NCBI GenBank assembly: GCA_002333425.1
Contig: DDBL01000034.1
Location: forward strand, 1-41,921
Direction: 5' to 3'
DNA length: 41,921 nt
Source of the DNA: Leptospiraceae bacterium UBA2033
GTDB lineage: Bacteria > Spirochaetota > Leptospiria > Leptospirales > Leptospiraceae
The position numbers and the translations under genes are program-made. Shown one piece after another: positions 1 to 8,828 of this stretch (position 1 is the stretch's first letter; each line of letters starts with the position of its first letter). A model generated the notes under the pieces. The model searched no databases. It was not told the DNA's origin and saw only the letters and a program-made list of their open reading frames with translations.

Positions 1-1
1 A

Positions 2-1579
2 TCAATCTGGCTCGAGTATATGACATGGGCAGAAATTTTTCCAATGTCTGGTCCTTTGTCTTATTTTAGAATGAGTTATGATTTTGAAATAAACGAGAAA
101 AACACAATCTGTCATATCAAAATCGAATACTGCACACGAAAATTTGCATTCTTAGGAAAATTATTTATTCAAAAACTTTTTTCTTTATTTAAAAATACTT
201 CTATGAAAGTCCTACAAAAATCACAAAAGGATGATTTAATGGGGCTTGCCCCTTATTGGGAAAAAGATCCTGAATTAAATATCAATCAAAACGAACTCAA
301 AAAAATATTTTCCGAATTTCATTCCAATTCAGAATTGATTGATAAGATCATTAAATTTTTAGCGTACGCACCAGATAAACATGTAGCTAGAATCAGACCA
401 CTACTCGTCGCAGCACACTATCATATTTCTGAAAATGAACTTATTGAGTTTTTTCTCAAAGCAACTAGGCATGGACTATTTGATATGAGTTGGGACATTC
501 TTTGTCCATCCTGTAGAGGTGATAAACGAAAAGTAAAACATCTAGTAGAACTTTCAAAATCAGCTCATTGTGATTATTGTGATATTAAATATGATGCAAG
601 TTTTTCCAAAAATGTAGAATTAACTTTCCGTCCCTCTGGAAAAATTCGAAAGATCAATATCAAAAATTATTGTATCAACTCTCCGGCTAACACACCTCAT
701 GTGTATGCTCAGATAAATTCATGGCCTGATGAACCTTTAAATTCGCGTTTTCATTTCAAAGAAAAAAATTATAAATTAGAAGTAGTTGGTTTTTCAACCA
801 ATAAAAAGATTCAAATAGACGAAAAGAATGGTAAAGAAAAATTAGAAATTTTTCTGAGTGAAAATTGGATGTTAGAAGAAGAAACTTTAGTCTTAACTTC
901 GAGACCAATCCTTATTATCCACAATAGACTTAATCCAAATTATCCAGTAACTGTCAAATTTCTTTCGGAGGGTTACAGAGATTATGCTCTACTTGCTTCC
1001 CGTGTAACCGGAATACAAGAATTTAGAGACTTATTTAGCTCTGAAGTGTTAGCTCCTGGACTTGAATTAGGAATTGAAAATCTGACCTTTTTATTTACTG
1101 ACCTAAAGGACTCAACTCCCATGTATGAAGAAATGGGCGATGCATCGGCATTTGCACTTGTTCGAGATCATTTTGATATTCTCACAAATTCTATCAAACT
1201 AAACAACGGGGCAGTTGTTAAAACGATAGGCGATGCTGTAATGGCAGTATTTCAAACCAACAGAGAAGCACAATTATCCGCTATCCAAATTTTAGTTGAT
1301 ATGAAAACGAAATTTCCAAACGCAAGTGTGAAAATTGGAATTCACAGTGGCTCTTGTATTGCAGTTACTTCCAATGAAAAGTTAGACTACTTTGGCTCTA
1401 CAGTCAATAAAGCTGCACGTATCCAAGGACTTTCTATCGGATCTGATATCGTAATGAACCAAGAAATTGATAATCCTGATTTATTCTCACCCAATCAATT
1501 CCAAAAAGAAATCTTTCAATCCAAGTTAAAAGGAATTTCTGGGGATGTTTCACTGATTCGATATATCTATAAAATTTAA
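2..1579 (+). CDS. Adenylate/guanylate cyclase with DUF5939 and zinc ribbon (5' end cut by window)
   Basis: Class III nucleotide cyclase, probably cytosolic, making cAMP from ATP. The frame is open to the window edge, so the start is probably upstream; residues here are counted from the ATG at 20. Residues 1-65 look like the end of an SRPBCC-like domain. About 95-330 resemble DUF5939, with a CPSC...CDYC four-Cys zinc ribbon (Cys162, 165, 184, 187). The catalytic domain (about 353-500) has the two metal Asp (FTD, D361; KTIGD, D405), the adenine-selective pair Lys401/Asp456 and the transition-state pair Asn463/Arg467 (VNKAAR), so it should be active on ATP. No membrane helix is visible. A chemotaxis receptor follows 142 bp downstream on the same strand. 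Cyclase call sure; DUF5939 and SRPBCC names are from memory of the family. Confidence 0.88.
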   Translation, partial: SIWLEYMTWAEIFPMSGPLSYFRMSYDFEINEKNTICHIKIEYCTRKFAFLGKLFIQKLFSLFKNTSMKVLQKSQKDDLMGLAPYWEKDPELNINQNELKKIFSEFHSNSELIDKIIKFLAYAPDKHVARIRPLLVAAHYHISENELIEFFLKATRHGLFDMSWDILCPSCRGDKRKVKHLVELSKSAHCDYCDIKYDASFSKNVELTFRPSGKIRKINIKNYCINSPANTPHVYAQINSWPDEPLNSRFHFKEKNYKLEVVGFSTNKKIQIDEKNGKEKLEIFLSENWMLEEETLVLTSRPILIIHNRLNPNYPVTVKFLSEGYRDYALLASRVTGIQEFRDLFSSEVLAPGLELGIENLTFLFTDLKDSTPMYEEMGDASAFALVRDHFDILTNSIKLNNGAVVKTIGDAVMAVFQTNREAQLSAIQILVDMKTKFPNASVKIGIHSGSCIAVTSNEKLDYFGSTVNKAARIQGLSIGSDIVMNQEIDNPDLFSPNQFQKEIFQSKLKGISGDVSLIRYIYKI

Positions 1580-1721
1580 CAATTCTAATCAAGATTATTA
1601 TAATTTACAAATTACTAGTATAGAAAATCTTAGAATTAATTGAAAATTTTCAGAGCAAAACTATAGAGTATAATACGAATTCGCCGTTTATATTCAATAA
1701 AACTGGAATTGTTGAAAGAAA

Positions 1722-3524
1722 ATGAATAATAAACAAATCAATCAATTGTGCTGGAAACTAACCTTAGGTTTGGAACTTTTAACCTCTATTCTCGCCGTTC
1801 CCATTGCAGTTCTATTTATCATTGCTGCTGGAGATTTTAATTTTTATGAATCCTTTATTGTGATAGGAACGGCTACTTTTGCATTAGTCACATCCTATAT
1901 TTCGCCTACCGTTCGTTTTTTCCATCTACGTAAAATCTTAAATTTGACTGATGATATCTCCTTTAACAATCTATCCTATGATAAAAAAAATGATTTAAAA
2001 GTTCAGCTTTTAAAATTCCCACGTTTAAACCTCATTTATTTTTTTATGCAATGGTCATTGGGAATCCCACTTGCTGGAGTGACTCTATTTTTATTCGTAG
2101 ACTTTTCAATCAAGAAAATGATGCCCTATTGTTTTTTACCTCTTTTGATCTATCCGATCTTAGGTGTATCTCATTATTATCTAACAGAAATCAATTTAGT
2201 AAAAGTTCTGACCCTTCCTCAATTAGCAAAAATTGACTTAGACACAAATTCAGTACCTGTGGTCGGAATCATACCAAGAGTATTTCTAAGTATGATCTCT
2301 GTTTTTTCTTTATCAACTACTACTTTAGGTTATCTCCTGATCGGAAAATCAAAAGGATACTTGCTATTAGAAAACGCATCTATCACCTTATTTCTACTTA
2401 CAGTATTTCTTGTAATTGCAATCATTATTTTGTCTTGGTTATTTGGAAAAACATTAAAGTTAAACACCGAAAACATGGTCTCACAATATCATGCTCTCTC
2501 GGATGGAAATCTAAAAAATATTGTTCCTTTAATTTCAATTGATGAACTGGGACATGGTTCTATTGCGCTTAACGCTTTTATTTATAAACTACGCCAAATT
2601 ACTTCCAACGTAACACAAGAAGCCATTCATTTGTCTAACGATTCAAAAATACTTTCAGACCAGACCAAAGGATTAAGCAATAAAATGTCTGATCAAACTA
2701 CTGCCACTGAAGACATTTCGTCAGGAGTAGAAGAAGTATCCGCTAGTATACAATTTACGGCTAATTCGGCGAAACTCCAATCGACAACAACCGATCAATC
2801 CGGAAAAACAGTAAATGAGTTAGAATCAATTTTGAATGAAGTTTATACTTTTATGGAGAAAACGAAATTAGAAACGAATGTGATGGAACAAGAAACTAAC
2901 TCAGGAAGAGAAGCATTGGACTCAACGTTACGCGCTATGGTGGAAATAGAAAGGAGTGTAGAGCATACTGCTTCAGTAGTTCAAGTGATAGGTGAAATTT
3001 CTGATCGTGTAGGACTTTTGTCTCTTAATGCATCCATTGAGGCTGCTAGGGCTGGAGAAGCTGGTAGAGGATTTGCAGTTGTGGCAAGCGAAATAACTAA
3101 GTTAGGCGAACAAACATTAGAAAATACCAAACAAATTCTCACCGCCATAAAAAAAGCAACAGAAGCCACAAAAACAGGACGTATTGCTGTCTCAAACACT
3201 AAAAACACTTTTGAGAGAATTGGAAGTTCTATTGAAAAGAGTGTTCATCTGATTAAACAATCTTCTGAAAAAACCAAAAAGCAAGTTACTATTGCGAGTA
3301 AAGTTAAAGAAGGATTTCAAAAGATATCCGATTCTGCTATCGAAATAAGTCAAAATACAAAAGAACAATCTCTCACTTCTCAAGACCTAGTAAAAAGTAT
3401 AAGCTCTATAGCCGAAAATACGGAATACCTAAACCAATTTGCAAATGAAATTGATCATTTAAGTCTTAATCTCTCAAAAAAAGCAGAGAATCTAAAAAGA
3501 GAAGTAGGTTTTTTTGTTCTCTAA
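1722..3524 (+). CDS. Methyl-accepting chemotaxis protein, six-helix membrane N-terminus
   Basis: Chemoreceptor that would control a CheA/CheW array. The N-terminal 245 residues contain six hydrophobic segments (about 15-37, 47-66, 103-126, 133-152, 187-208, 222-241) joined by short loops, so there is no classical periplasmic ligand domain; the signal is probably sensed in or near the membrane. A HAMP-like stretch (about 244-290) leads into the signalling domain, whose hairpin tip is the strongly conserved region around residues 424-455 with the core E-A-A-R-A-G-E-A-G-R-G-F-A-V-V-A. Flanking Gln/Glu/Ser-rich helices would be methylation regions. Start ATG is preceded by a purine-rich GAAAG. 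It sits between a cyclase and a DUF2200 gene, with no che genes nearby. Confidence 0.93.
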   Translation: MNNKQINQLCWKLTLGLELLTSILAVPIAVLFIIAAGDFNFYESFIVIGTATFALVTSYISPTVRFFHLRKILNLTDDISFNNLSYDKKNDLKVQLLKFPRLNLIYFFMQWSLGIPLAGVTLFLFVDFSIKKMMPYCFLPLLIYPILGVSHYYLTEINLVKVLTLPQLAKIDLDTNSVPVVGIIPRVFLSMISVFSLSTTTLGYLLIGKSKGYLLLENASITLFLLTVFLVIAIIILSWLFGKTLKLNTENMVSQYHALSDGNLKNIVPLISIDELGHGSIALNAFIYKLRQITSNVTQEAIHLSNDSKILSDQTKGLSNKMSDQTTATEDISSGVEEVSASIQFTANSAKLQSTTTDQSGKTVNELESILNEVYTFMEKTKLETNVMEQETNSGREALDSTLRAMVEIERSVEHTASVVQVIGEISDRVGLLSLNASIEAARAGEAGRGFAVVASEITKLGEQTLENTKQILTAIKKATEATKTGRIAVSNTKNTFERIGSSIEKSVHLIKQSSEKTKKQVTIASKVKEGFQKISDSAIEISQNTKEQSLTSQDLVKSISSIAENTEYLNQFANEIDHLSLNLSKKAENLKREVGFFVL

Positions 3525-3602
3525 AATTTAAAGGATAATTAAAATTACCCTCATTTTTCTTACGACAAACTGATTTTAAAATAAATCATCAAGGAAACTA
3601 AA

Positions 3603-3953
3603 ATGCAAAACCACAAGATTTTCAAAATGACTTTTGTTAGTGTTTATCCACTATATATACAAAAGGCAGAAAAAAAAGGACGAACAAAAGAAGAAGTAGA
3701 TAAAATTATTTTTTGGCTAACAGGATATGATAAAAAAAGTTTCCAAAAACAATTAGACAAAAAGGTGGACTTTACAACTTTTTTTGACGAAGCACCACAA
3801 ATGAATAAAAATGTCTCCCTTATAAAAGGAATGATTTGCGGTTATAGAGTAGAAGACATTGAAGACAAACTAATGCAAAAAATTCGTTACCTAGACAAAC
3901 TAGTAGATGAGCTAGCAAAAGGAAAAACAATGGAGAAAATACTAAGACAATAA
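3603..3953 (+). CDS. DUF2200 family protein
   Basis: Small soluble protein of 116 residues that I recognise as DUF2200 (start H-K-I-F-K-M-T-F-x-S-V-Y-P-L-Y, then K-A-E-K-K-G-R-T-K-E-E-V-D and I-x-W-L-T-G-Y). The length is close to the usual size of the family, and the biochemical function is unknown. It is mostly alpha-helical with a conserved G-x-I-C-G-Y-R-V-E-D-I-E segment near residues 76-88, followed by the helix ending in the Lys-rich C-terminus. An AAGGA Shine-Dalgarno lies just before the ATG. It stands alone, 78 bp after the chemoreceptor, and converges with the cyclase that follows. Confidence 0.85.
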   Translation: MQNHKIFKMTFVSVYPLYIQKAEKKGRTKEEVDKIIFWLTGYDKKSFQKQLDKKVDFTTFFDEAPQMNKNVSLIKGMICGYRVEDIEDKLMQKIRYLDKLVDELAKGKTMEKILRQ

Positions 3954-3988
3954 CTACATACAAAGAACGTTATGCGCAATCAAGTCTA

Positions 3989-6106
3989 TCAAACTTCCTC
4001 ACTACCATCCCAATCGTCAGGAAGTCCATGGGATTGATAATACAGAGAACGATTCAAATAGAATTGAGCAGCTACATCCGAAAGGTTAATATCGAGTATA
4101 CTCTCAAATAATTCAGCCGCTTTTACAAAGTTTTTGGATTCATAGAAATTTAAAGCTTCCTCAAAGTCGGACTTTGTTTCAAGATAGACATCTAACCAAA
4201 AGTCAGACTGACCATCCAAAACATCAATCACTACCACACTTTCCTTTTTTCCTTTTACTTTCGCTTTACCTAATCTACGATATTTGAATTTACTTGGTCC
4301 ATCTGCTTTTAAAAAAGTTTCCTCACTTGTTAAAATTAAGGAACCATAAACTTTTGTTAAACCTTCTAGGCGCGATGCTAAATTCACAGCATCTGAAATA
4401 ACAGTACTCTCCATTCTATCTTCTCCACCAATGGTTCCGAGCATTAGAAGACCAGAATGAAGACCAATACCTACTTTTATGATTTCAAAATTTTTAGATA
4501 TTCGATCCTGATTGTAAGCAAGTATTTCCTTCTGCATTTGGATGGCTGCTTGAATTGCATCTTCGGGGCTACGGGCAAACAATGCCATAATCGCATCTCC
4601 AATGTATTTATCTATGATCCCATTGTGCTCTTTTATGATTGGATTCATTCTCTTTAAATAGGAATTGATGAAATTAAAATTTTCCTCTGGATTCATTTTT
4701 TCAGAAAGTGTAGTAAAGGAGCGAATGTCAGAAAATAAAACTGTCATTTCTTTCTGTGCTTGATCACCCAGTTGAATATCAATAATACTTTTTTTACCAA
4801 GAAAATTTAAAAACTCTTTCGGGACAAATCGGGTGTATGCTTGGTTGGTTAATAACAATTCACCAGAAAGTTTTTCTACATTCAAAAATGATTTAGCAAA
4901 TAGAAGAGATAGAATAAAAGACTGAGAAAAAATAAATATAAAAAGACCAAATGGATAAAGATTTCCAGTTTGAATTAATTCATTATTGTACAGAGCATCA
5001 TTTACTCCACAGATAAAAAACATAATCATTCCAAGTATGGCGGATAACGCTCCGTCGTGCCCCTGTCTAGTTGCCCGAATCAAATAATAAAAGAATAATA
5101 AGGCAAAAACAAGCATAGTCAACTGTACAGGAATTGCAGTATAACTATAAATATCCCCTGTTGTCACAAGAGGGATAAAACTGAAAATATATAACAGAGT
5201 CTCAGGGATATAAAATTTTTTTCGATTTACTACATTTGGAAAAGAGTGAATTAAAAAACGTGAAAAAACAGGAATTCCTAATGAAAGAGAAATATATTCA
5301 ATTTTTAATTGTGCCTCAAAAGAAAGTGGAAAAAAATTCACAAGACTACGTTCGCCTGTAACCACAACTCTAAATCCAGTTAAAAAACAAAATATACCAA
5401 AATACAAAACAGATCTATCGTTGTGTCTAAGAGCAAATAAACCAAAATGATAAAAAGCCATGATCAAAAGAGTTCCGAATAAAAACAACTCGAATGCCAT
5501 AGATTTTTCGCGCGCACTTATAATTTCGTCAGGATTACCTAATTCAAAAAATGCCCAAGTTCCTGCTTTTCTATGATTAAAATTGGCAATATGTAAAATA
5601 AATTCTGTTTCTTCCGAGTTCAATTCGATGAACTTAACAACTGGTAGCCACTGAGCTATATTTTCTTCTTTTGTTTTTGCGGGAGTGCCGTTAGACGCAA
5701 TTAGTTTTTCACCTATATACAACTTATAAGAAGAATACATATCTCCAATTCTAAGTCCCATTATTTTGTTTAGATTTTTGGTTTTAACTAATAGACGGTA
5801 GGTTGCAAAACCTGATCCTGGAAGTTTAGTTCCATTCCAGTCATATCCATTCCAAAGAGATGGCACTTCTATAAATTTAGGTATTTCACTTTTAGGTTTT
5901 GTAAAATTTTCTGCAGTTAGAAATTCTCCATAGTAAAATTCCCACTGTCCGTATAAGTCTAGTTTTCCATTAGAATCAAAATCCCAATCCCGAATATCCA
6001 AAATACCTTCGACTGCCTTTGGTTGTTGAGGTTTATTTTGTTTTGAACACGAATAAATAGAGACCAAAACTATAAAACATAGAAAAACTAAAATACGAAA
6101 AAACAT
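3989..6106 (-). CDS. 7TMR-DISM membrane adenylate cyclase with lipoprotein-like signal
   Basis: Membrane sensor with class III adenylate cyclase output. Residues 1-20 are a hydrophobic signal ending in S-I-Y-S-C, a relaxed spirochaetal lipobox with Cys20. Residues 30-195 form an all-beta extracytoplasmic domain of the 7TMR-DISMED2 type (L-Y-G-Q-W-E-F-Y-Y-G, P-S-L-W-N). Seven hydrophobic segments occupy about 205-405. A linker (F-V-P-K-E-F-L-N-F-L-G) leads to the cyclase domain with metal residues D460 (FSDIRSFT) and D504 (KYIGDAIM), adenine residues K500/T568, and N575/R579. The C-terminus (about 640-705) is a TPR-like helical pair ending in a D-D-W-D-G motif. A soluble sensor, membrane relay and cAMP output are therefore in one chain; the ligand is unknown, though DISMED2 folds resemble carbohydrate-binding domains. 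Confidence 0.9.
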   Translation of the reverse strand: MFFRILVFLCFIVLVSIYSCSKQNKPQQPKAVEGILDIRDWDFDSNGKLDLYGQWEFYYGEFLTAENFTKPKSEIPKFIEVPSLWNGYDWNGTKLPGSGFATYRLLVKTKNLNKIMGLRIGDMYSSYKLYIGEKLIASNGTPAKTKEENIAQWLPVVKFIELNSEETEFILHIANFNHRKAGTWAFFELGNPDEIISAREKSMAFELFLFGTLLIMAFYHFGLFALRHNDRSVLYFGIFCFLTGFRVVVTGERSLVNFFPLSFEAQLKIEYISLSLGIPVFSRFLIHSFPNVVNRKKFYIPETLLYIFSFIPLVTTGDIYSYTAIPVQLTMLVFALLFFYYLIRATRQGHDGALSAILGMIMFFICGVNDALYNNELIQTGNLYPFGLFIFIFSQSFILSLLFAKSFLNVEKLSGELLLTNQAYTRFVPKEFLNFLGKKSIIDIQLGDQAQKEMTVLFSDIRSFTTLSEKMNPEENFNFINSYLKRMNPIIKEHNGIIDKYIGDAIMALFARSPEDAIQAAIQMQKEILAYNQDRISKNFEIIKVGIGLHSGLLMLGTIGGEDRMESTVISDAVNLASRLEGLTKVYGSLILTSEETFLKADGPSKFKYRRLGKAKVKGKKESVVVIDVLDGQSDFWLDVYLETKSDFEEALNFYESKNFVKAAELFESILDINLSDVAAQFYLNRSLYYQSHGLPDDWDGSEEV

Positions 6107-6302
6107 TCTTTATGCATAAAGAAATTTCCTACATTGTCAAGAATAATTACTAAAAGTCTCAAAATAGGAACTCCAAGAAAATAGTAGTTACAATTCGGAT
6201 TTAATCCAAAGAGATACCTTAAATTAAAAATAAAATTAGCTAGAATTTAAAATAAACGTTCTAATATTGTAATGTAATCAACAAGGGGAGTTAGTATTAA
6301 CA

Positions 6303-6875
6303 ATGAGTAAAACTAAAAACAAAAAAGATTTGTCACCCAAAGAAAAAGAAGAACTTCTTGGAATATTAAAATCACGTTTTGAAAAAAATAAAAATCGACA
6401 CAAAGGGATTGATTGGACAAAAATACAAACTAGACTAGAGGCTAATTCCGATAAACTGTTGATACTTTTTGAAATGGAAAAAACGGGCGGTGAACCTGAT
6501 GTAGTTGGCTTTGATAAAAAAACAAGCGAATATATTTTCTTTGATTGTTCGCAGGAAAGTCCCAAAGAACGACGAAGTATTTGTTATGACCGGGAGGCAC
6601 TAGATTCAAGAAAAGAAAATAAACCCAAAAATAGTGCGATTGATATGGCATCAGAAATGGGTATTGAAATTTTATCCGAAGAAGAATATAGAGAGTTGCA
6701 AAAACTTGGAGAGTTCGATTTAAAAACATCAAGTTGGGTCAAAACACCTTCTAATATTAGAAAATTAGGTGGTGCACTATTTTGTGATCGTCGTTATGAC
6801 ACCGTATTTTTATATCATAACGGCGCAGAATCTTATTATGCCGCTAGAGGATTTCGTGGCTCACTAAGAGTTTGA
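6303..6875 (+). CDS. DUF4256 domain-containing protein
   Basis: Soluble protein of 190 residues that I recognise as DUF4256: N-terminal L-L-G-I-L-K-S-R-F-E-K-N, central G-G-E-P-D-V-V-G-F-D and F-F-D-C-S-Q-E-S-P-K-E-R-R-S-I-C-Y-D-R-E-A-L-D-S-R-K, and the C-terminal G-G-A-L-F-C-D-R-R-Y-D-x-V-F-x-Y-H-N-G-A-x-S-Y-Y-x-x-R-G-F-R-G. Length matches the family. The biochemical role is not known. GGGGAG lies about 13 bases before the ATG, a slightly long but usable spacing; no in-frame alternative start lies between. It is 18 bp upstream of the AlkC-like gene and probably co-transcribed with it. Confidence 0.88.
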   Translation: MSKTKNKKDLSPKEKEELLGILKSRFEKNKNRHKGIDWTKIQTRLEANSDKLLILFEMEKTGGEPDVVGFDKKTSEYIFFDCSQESPKERRSICYDREALDSRKENKPKNSAIDMASEMGIEILSEEEYRELQKLGEFDLKTSSWVKTPSNIRKLGGALFCDRRYDTVFLYHNGAESYYAARGFRGSLRV

Positions 6876-6893
6876 GTTTCTGATTGGTAAATT

Positions 6894-7994
6894 ATGGAAC
6901 CTTTAAAAAATCAATACTCTAAAGAATGGATTTGGAACTTATCAGAGCACCTGCAGAAAGTAGAACTTAGTCTAAACCAAAAAGAATTTACCAATCAAAT
7001 TCTAACTAACTCTTGGAAAAATTTTGAACTCAAAGAGCGAATCAATCATATTGCAGAGGTTTGCATAAATTTTCTTCCCAAAAACCCAAAACAACTTTTT
7101 CCTAAATTGATTTTACTCATAGAAAATCTTAGAAAAGAAGGAGTTCCTGATTTTAATTTTCCGTATATTTTTTTACCAGATATAATTTCCAAAGTTGGTT
7201 TGGAAGATTTTCCACTGAGTATGAAGACTATCGAGAAAATAACCGTATTCACAAGTGCCGAGTTTGGAATTCGTTTTTTTTATTTGAAAGATTTTGATTC
7301 GACTTTAAAACAAATGTTAGTTTGGTCAAAACACAATCATCCGCTTGTGCGCCGTCTTGCAAGCGAAGGAAGCCGACCCTCTTTACCTTGGGGAATTGGA
7401 ATTCCTAAAATCAAAAAAAATCCCGAAATTCATCTTCCTATTTTAGAAAATCTCTGGAATGATCCTGATGAAATTGTGCGTCGCAGTGTTGCCAATCACT
7501 TAAATGATATTTCCAAAATCAATCCCGATCTAACTTGGAATTTTTGTAAAACTAAATTAGGTTTTTCTAAAGAAACAGACAAATCCTTAAAACATGCACT
7601 TAGAACTCTTTTTAAAAAAGGAGATAAAAAAGTTTTATCCAAATATTCTTACGACACAAAATGGAAACCAACAAAGGTTACTCTTGATTTGTCGGAGTCT
7701 ACCATTTCTGTTGGAGAAAGTTTGGAATTTAAAATTTCTATTTCTCATAAAGAAATTAAACTTAAAAAATTACGTTTGGAATATAAAATTCTTTTTCGTT
7801 TGGCAAGTGGCAAATCGGGAAGTAAAATTTTCCAACTTGGCGAAAAAATTCTAGAACCAAATACAAAACTAGAACTATCTAAAAAACATTCCTTCAAACC
7901 AATCACAACTAGAACTTATTACAGTGGCTTACACGAATTAGTCTTTGTTATAAACGGGAATGAAGTTATCCTAAAAAGTTTTAATTTAAAATAG
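6894..7994 (+). CDS. DNA alkylation repair protein, AlkC-type HEAT-repeat glycosylase
   Basis: Predicted DNA glycosylase of the HEAT-like-repeat AlkC/AlkD superfamily, which removes N3-alkylated purines without base flipping. Residues 1-250 are HEAT-like helical pairs; the region H-P-L-V-R-R-L-A-S-E-G-S-R-P-x-L-P-W-G (about 152-170) is the most diagnostic AlkC motif, followed by a second R-R-S-V-A-N-H-L-N-D-I-S-K helix (about 201-213). The last 100 residues (about 265-366) are beta-rich and fit the C-terminal Ig-like domain that distinguishes AlkC from AlkD. It follows the DUF4256 gene by 18 bp and its stop lies 4 bp from the stop of the convergent oxidoreductase. No adaptive-response regulator is seen nearby. 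Confidence 0.85.
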   Translation: MEPLKNQYSKEWIWNLSEHLQKVELSLNQKEFTNQILTNSWKNFELKERINHIAEVCINFLPKNPKQLFPKLILLIENLRKEGVPDFNFPYIFLPDIISKVGLEDFPLSMKTIEKITVFTSAEFGIRFFYLKDFDSTLKQMLVWSKHNHPLVRRLASEGSRPSLPWGIGIPKIKKNPEIHLPILENLWNDPDEIVRRSVANHLNDISKINPDLTWNFCKTKLGFSKETDKSLKHALRTLFKKGDKKVLSKYSYDTKWKPTKVTLDLSESTISVGESLEFKISISHKEIKLKKLRLEYKILFRLASGKSGSKIFQLGEKILEPNTKLELSKKHSFKPITTRTYYSGLHELVFVINGNEVILKSFNLK

Positions 7995-7998
7995 ACTC

Positions 7999-8616
7999 TT
8001 ATCTCTTTAATAGTTTAAATCCTATATTTCTACCTTGTCCTTGCATCATGGCGAGGTTGATCCAGAAAAAGGCAAATTGTTCCATGAGTTGGAATTTATC
8101 ATTTCCACCAGCACTATAACACTCGGAAAAACCTGCATCAAGCGCCAACTTTCGAGTAACCTCTTTTCCACGTTCGCTATCACCCGCCATAAATAAATCG
8201 AGGGAAGTGTTTCCGTAATTTGGATTTTCCATATTATTAAATCCAGTTGTATTAAAACATTTTACAACATCTCTGGTTTTTGTATTTGCTAATATTGCAT
8301 CGGCTGTGTTGCTAAATCCAACTGGACCTTTTCCTATCACTACATTCATTGCATCGATGATGATTTTTCCTGTTGTGTCACCGAGTGACTTTGTAACTTC
8401 GATAGCGACAGTTGCTGGAGTGGCGATTAAAATAACTTCTGCCGATTTTACAGCATCTAAAGTAGAATGCACTGTAGTATTTGGATTGGATAATAGTGCT
8501 TTGCCTTTGAATGTAGTTTGGTCTTGAACTCCCAGAAATATTTGATGTCCAGCATTTGCCCAACGTGTTGCCAATGCGCCCCCTACATGTCCTGTTCCAA
8601 TAATTGCTATCTTCAT
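7999..8616 (-). CDS. NADPH-dependent F420 reductase-like NAD(P)-binding oxidoreductase
   Basis: 205-residue Rossmann protein of the F420-dependent NADP reductase / NAD(P)-binding superfamily. The N-terminus has the dinucleotide fingerprint G-T-G-H-V-G (7-12) after a beta strand K-I-A-I-I, then A-E-V-I-L-I-A-T-P and I-I-D-A-M-N typical of the family; a later V-V-K-C-F-N-T-T-G-F-x-N-M segment is also characteristic. Leptospires are not known to make F420, so a different substrate, perhaps a small carbonyl or quinone compound, is more likely; that is inference. AAAGGAGAG precedes the ATG, a strong ribosome binding site. It converges with the AlkC-like gene and is divergent from a cyclase 212 bp away. 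Confidence 0.82.
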   Translation of the reverse strand: MKIAIIGTGHVGGALATRWANAGHQIFLGVQDQTTFKGKALLSNPNTTVHSTLDAVKSAEVILIATPATVAIEVTKSLGDTTGKIIIDAMNVVIGKGPVGFSNTADAILANTKTRDVVKCFNTTGFNNMENPNYGNTSLDLFMAGDSERGKEVTRKLALDAGFSECYSAGGNDKFQLMEQFAFFWINLAMMQGQGRNIGFKLLKR

Positions 8617-8828
8617 AATCTCTCCTTTTCCTTTTAGAATCTTATTATTAGTCTGAAAGAAAGCTACAAAAGGTTGGATTAAATAGAGTTCTTGAAAATT
8701 TGCCTGTCAGTTCGAATTTTGAACTCATACAAACGTGAGGCGGTAGTTTTAAAGTAGTCAAAGAGAGTGCTATTTCTAAGATAAAAAATAAACTAATTAC
8801 TTTTAGATTAAAATGGATTTGGGAAAAT

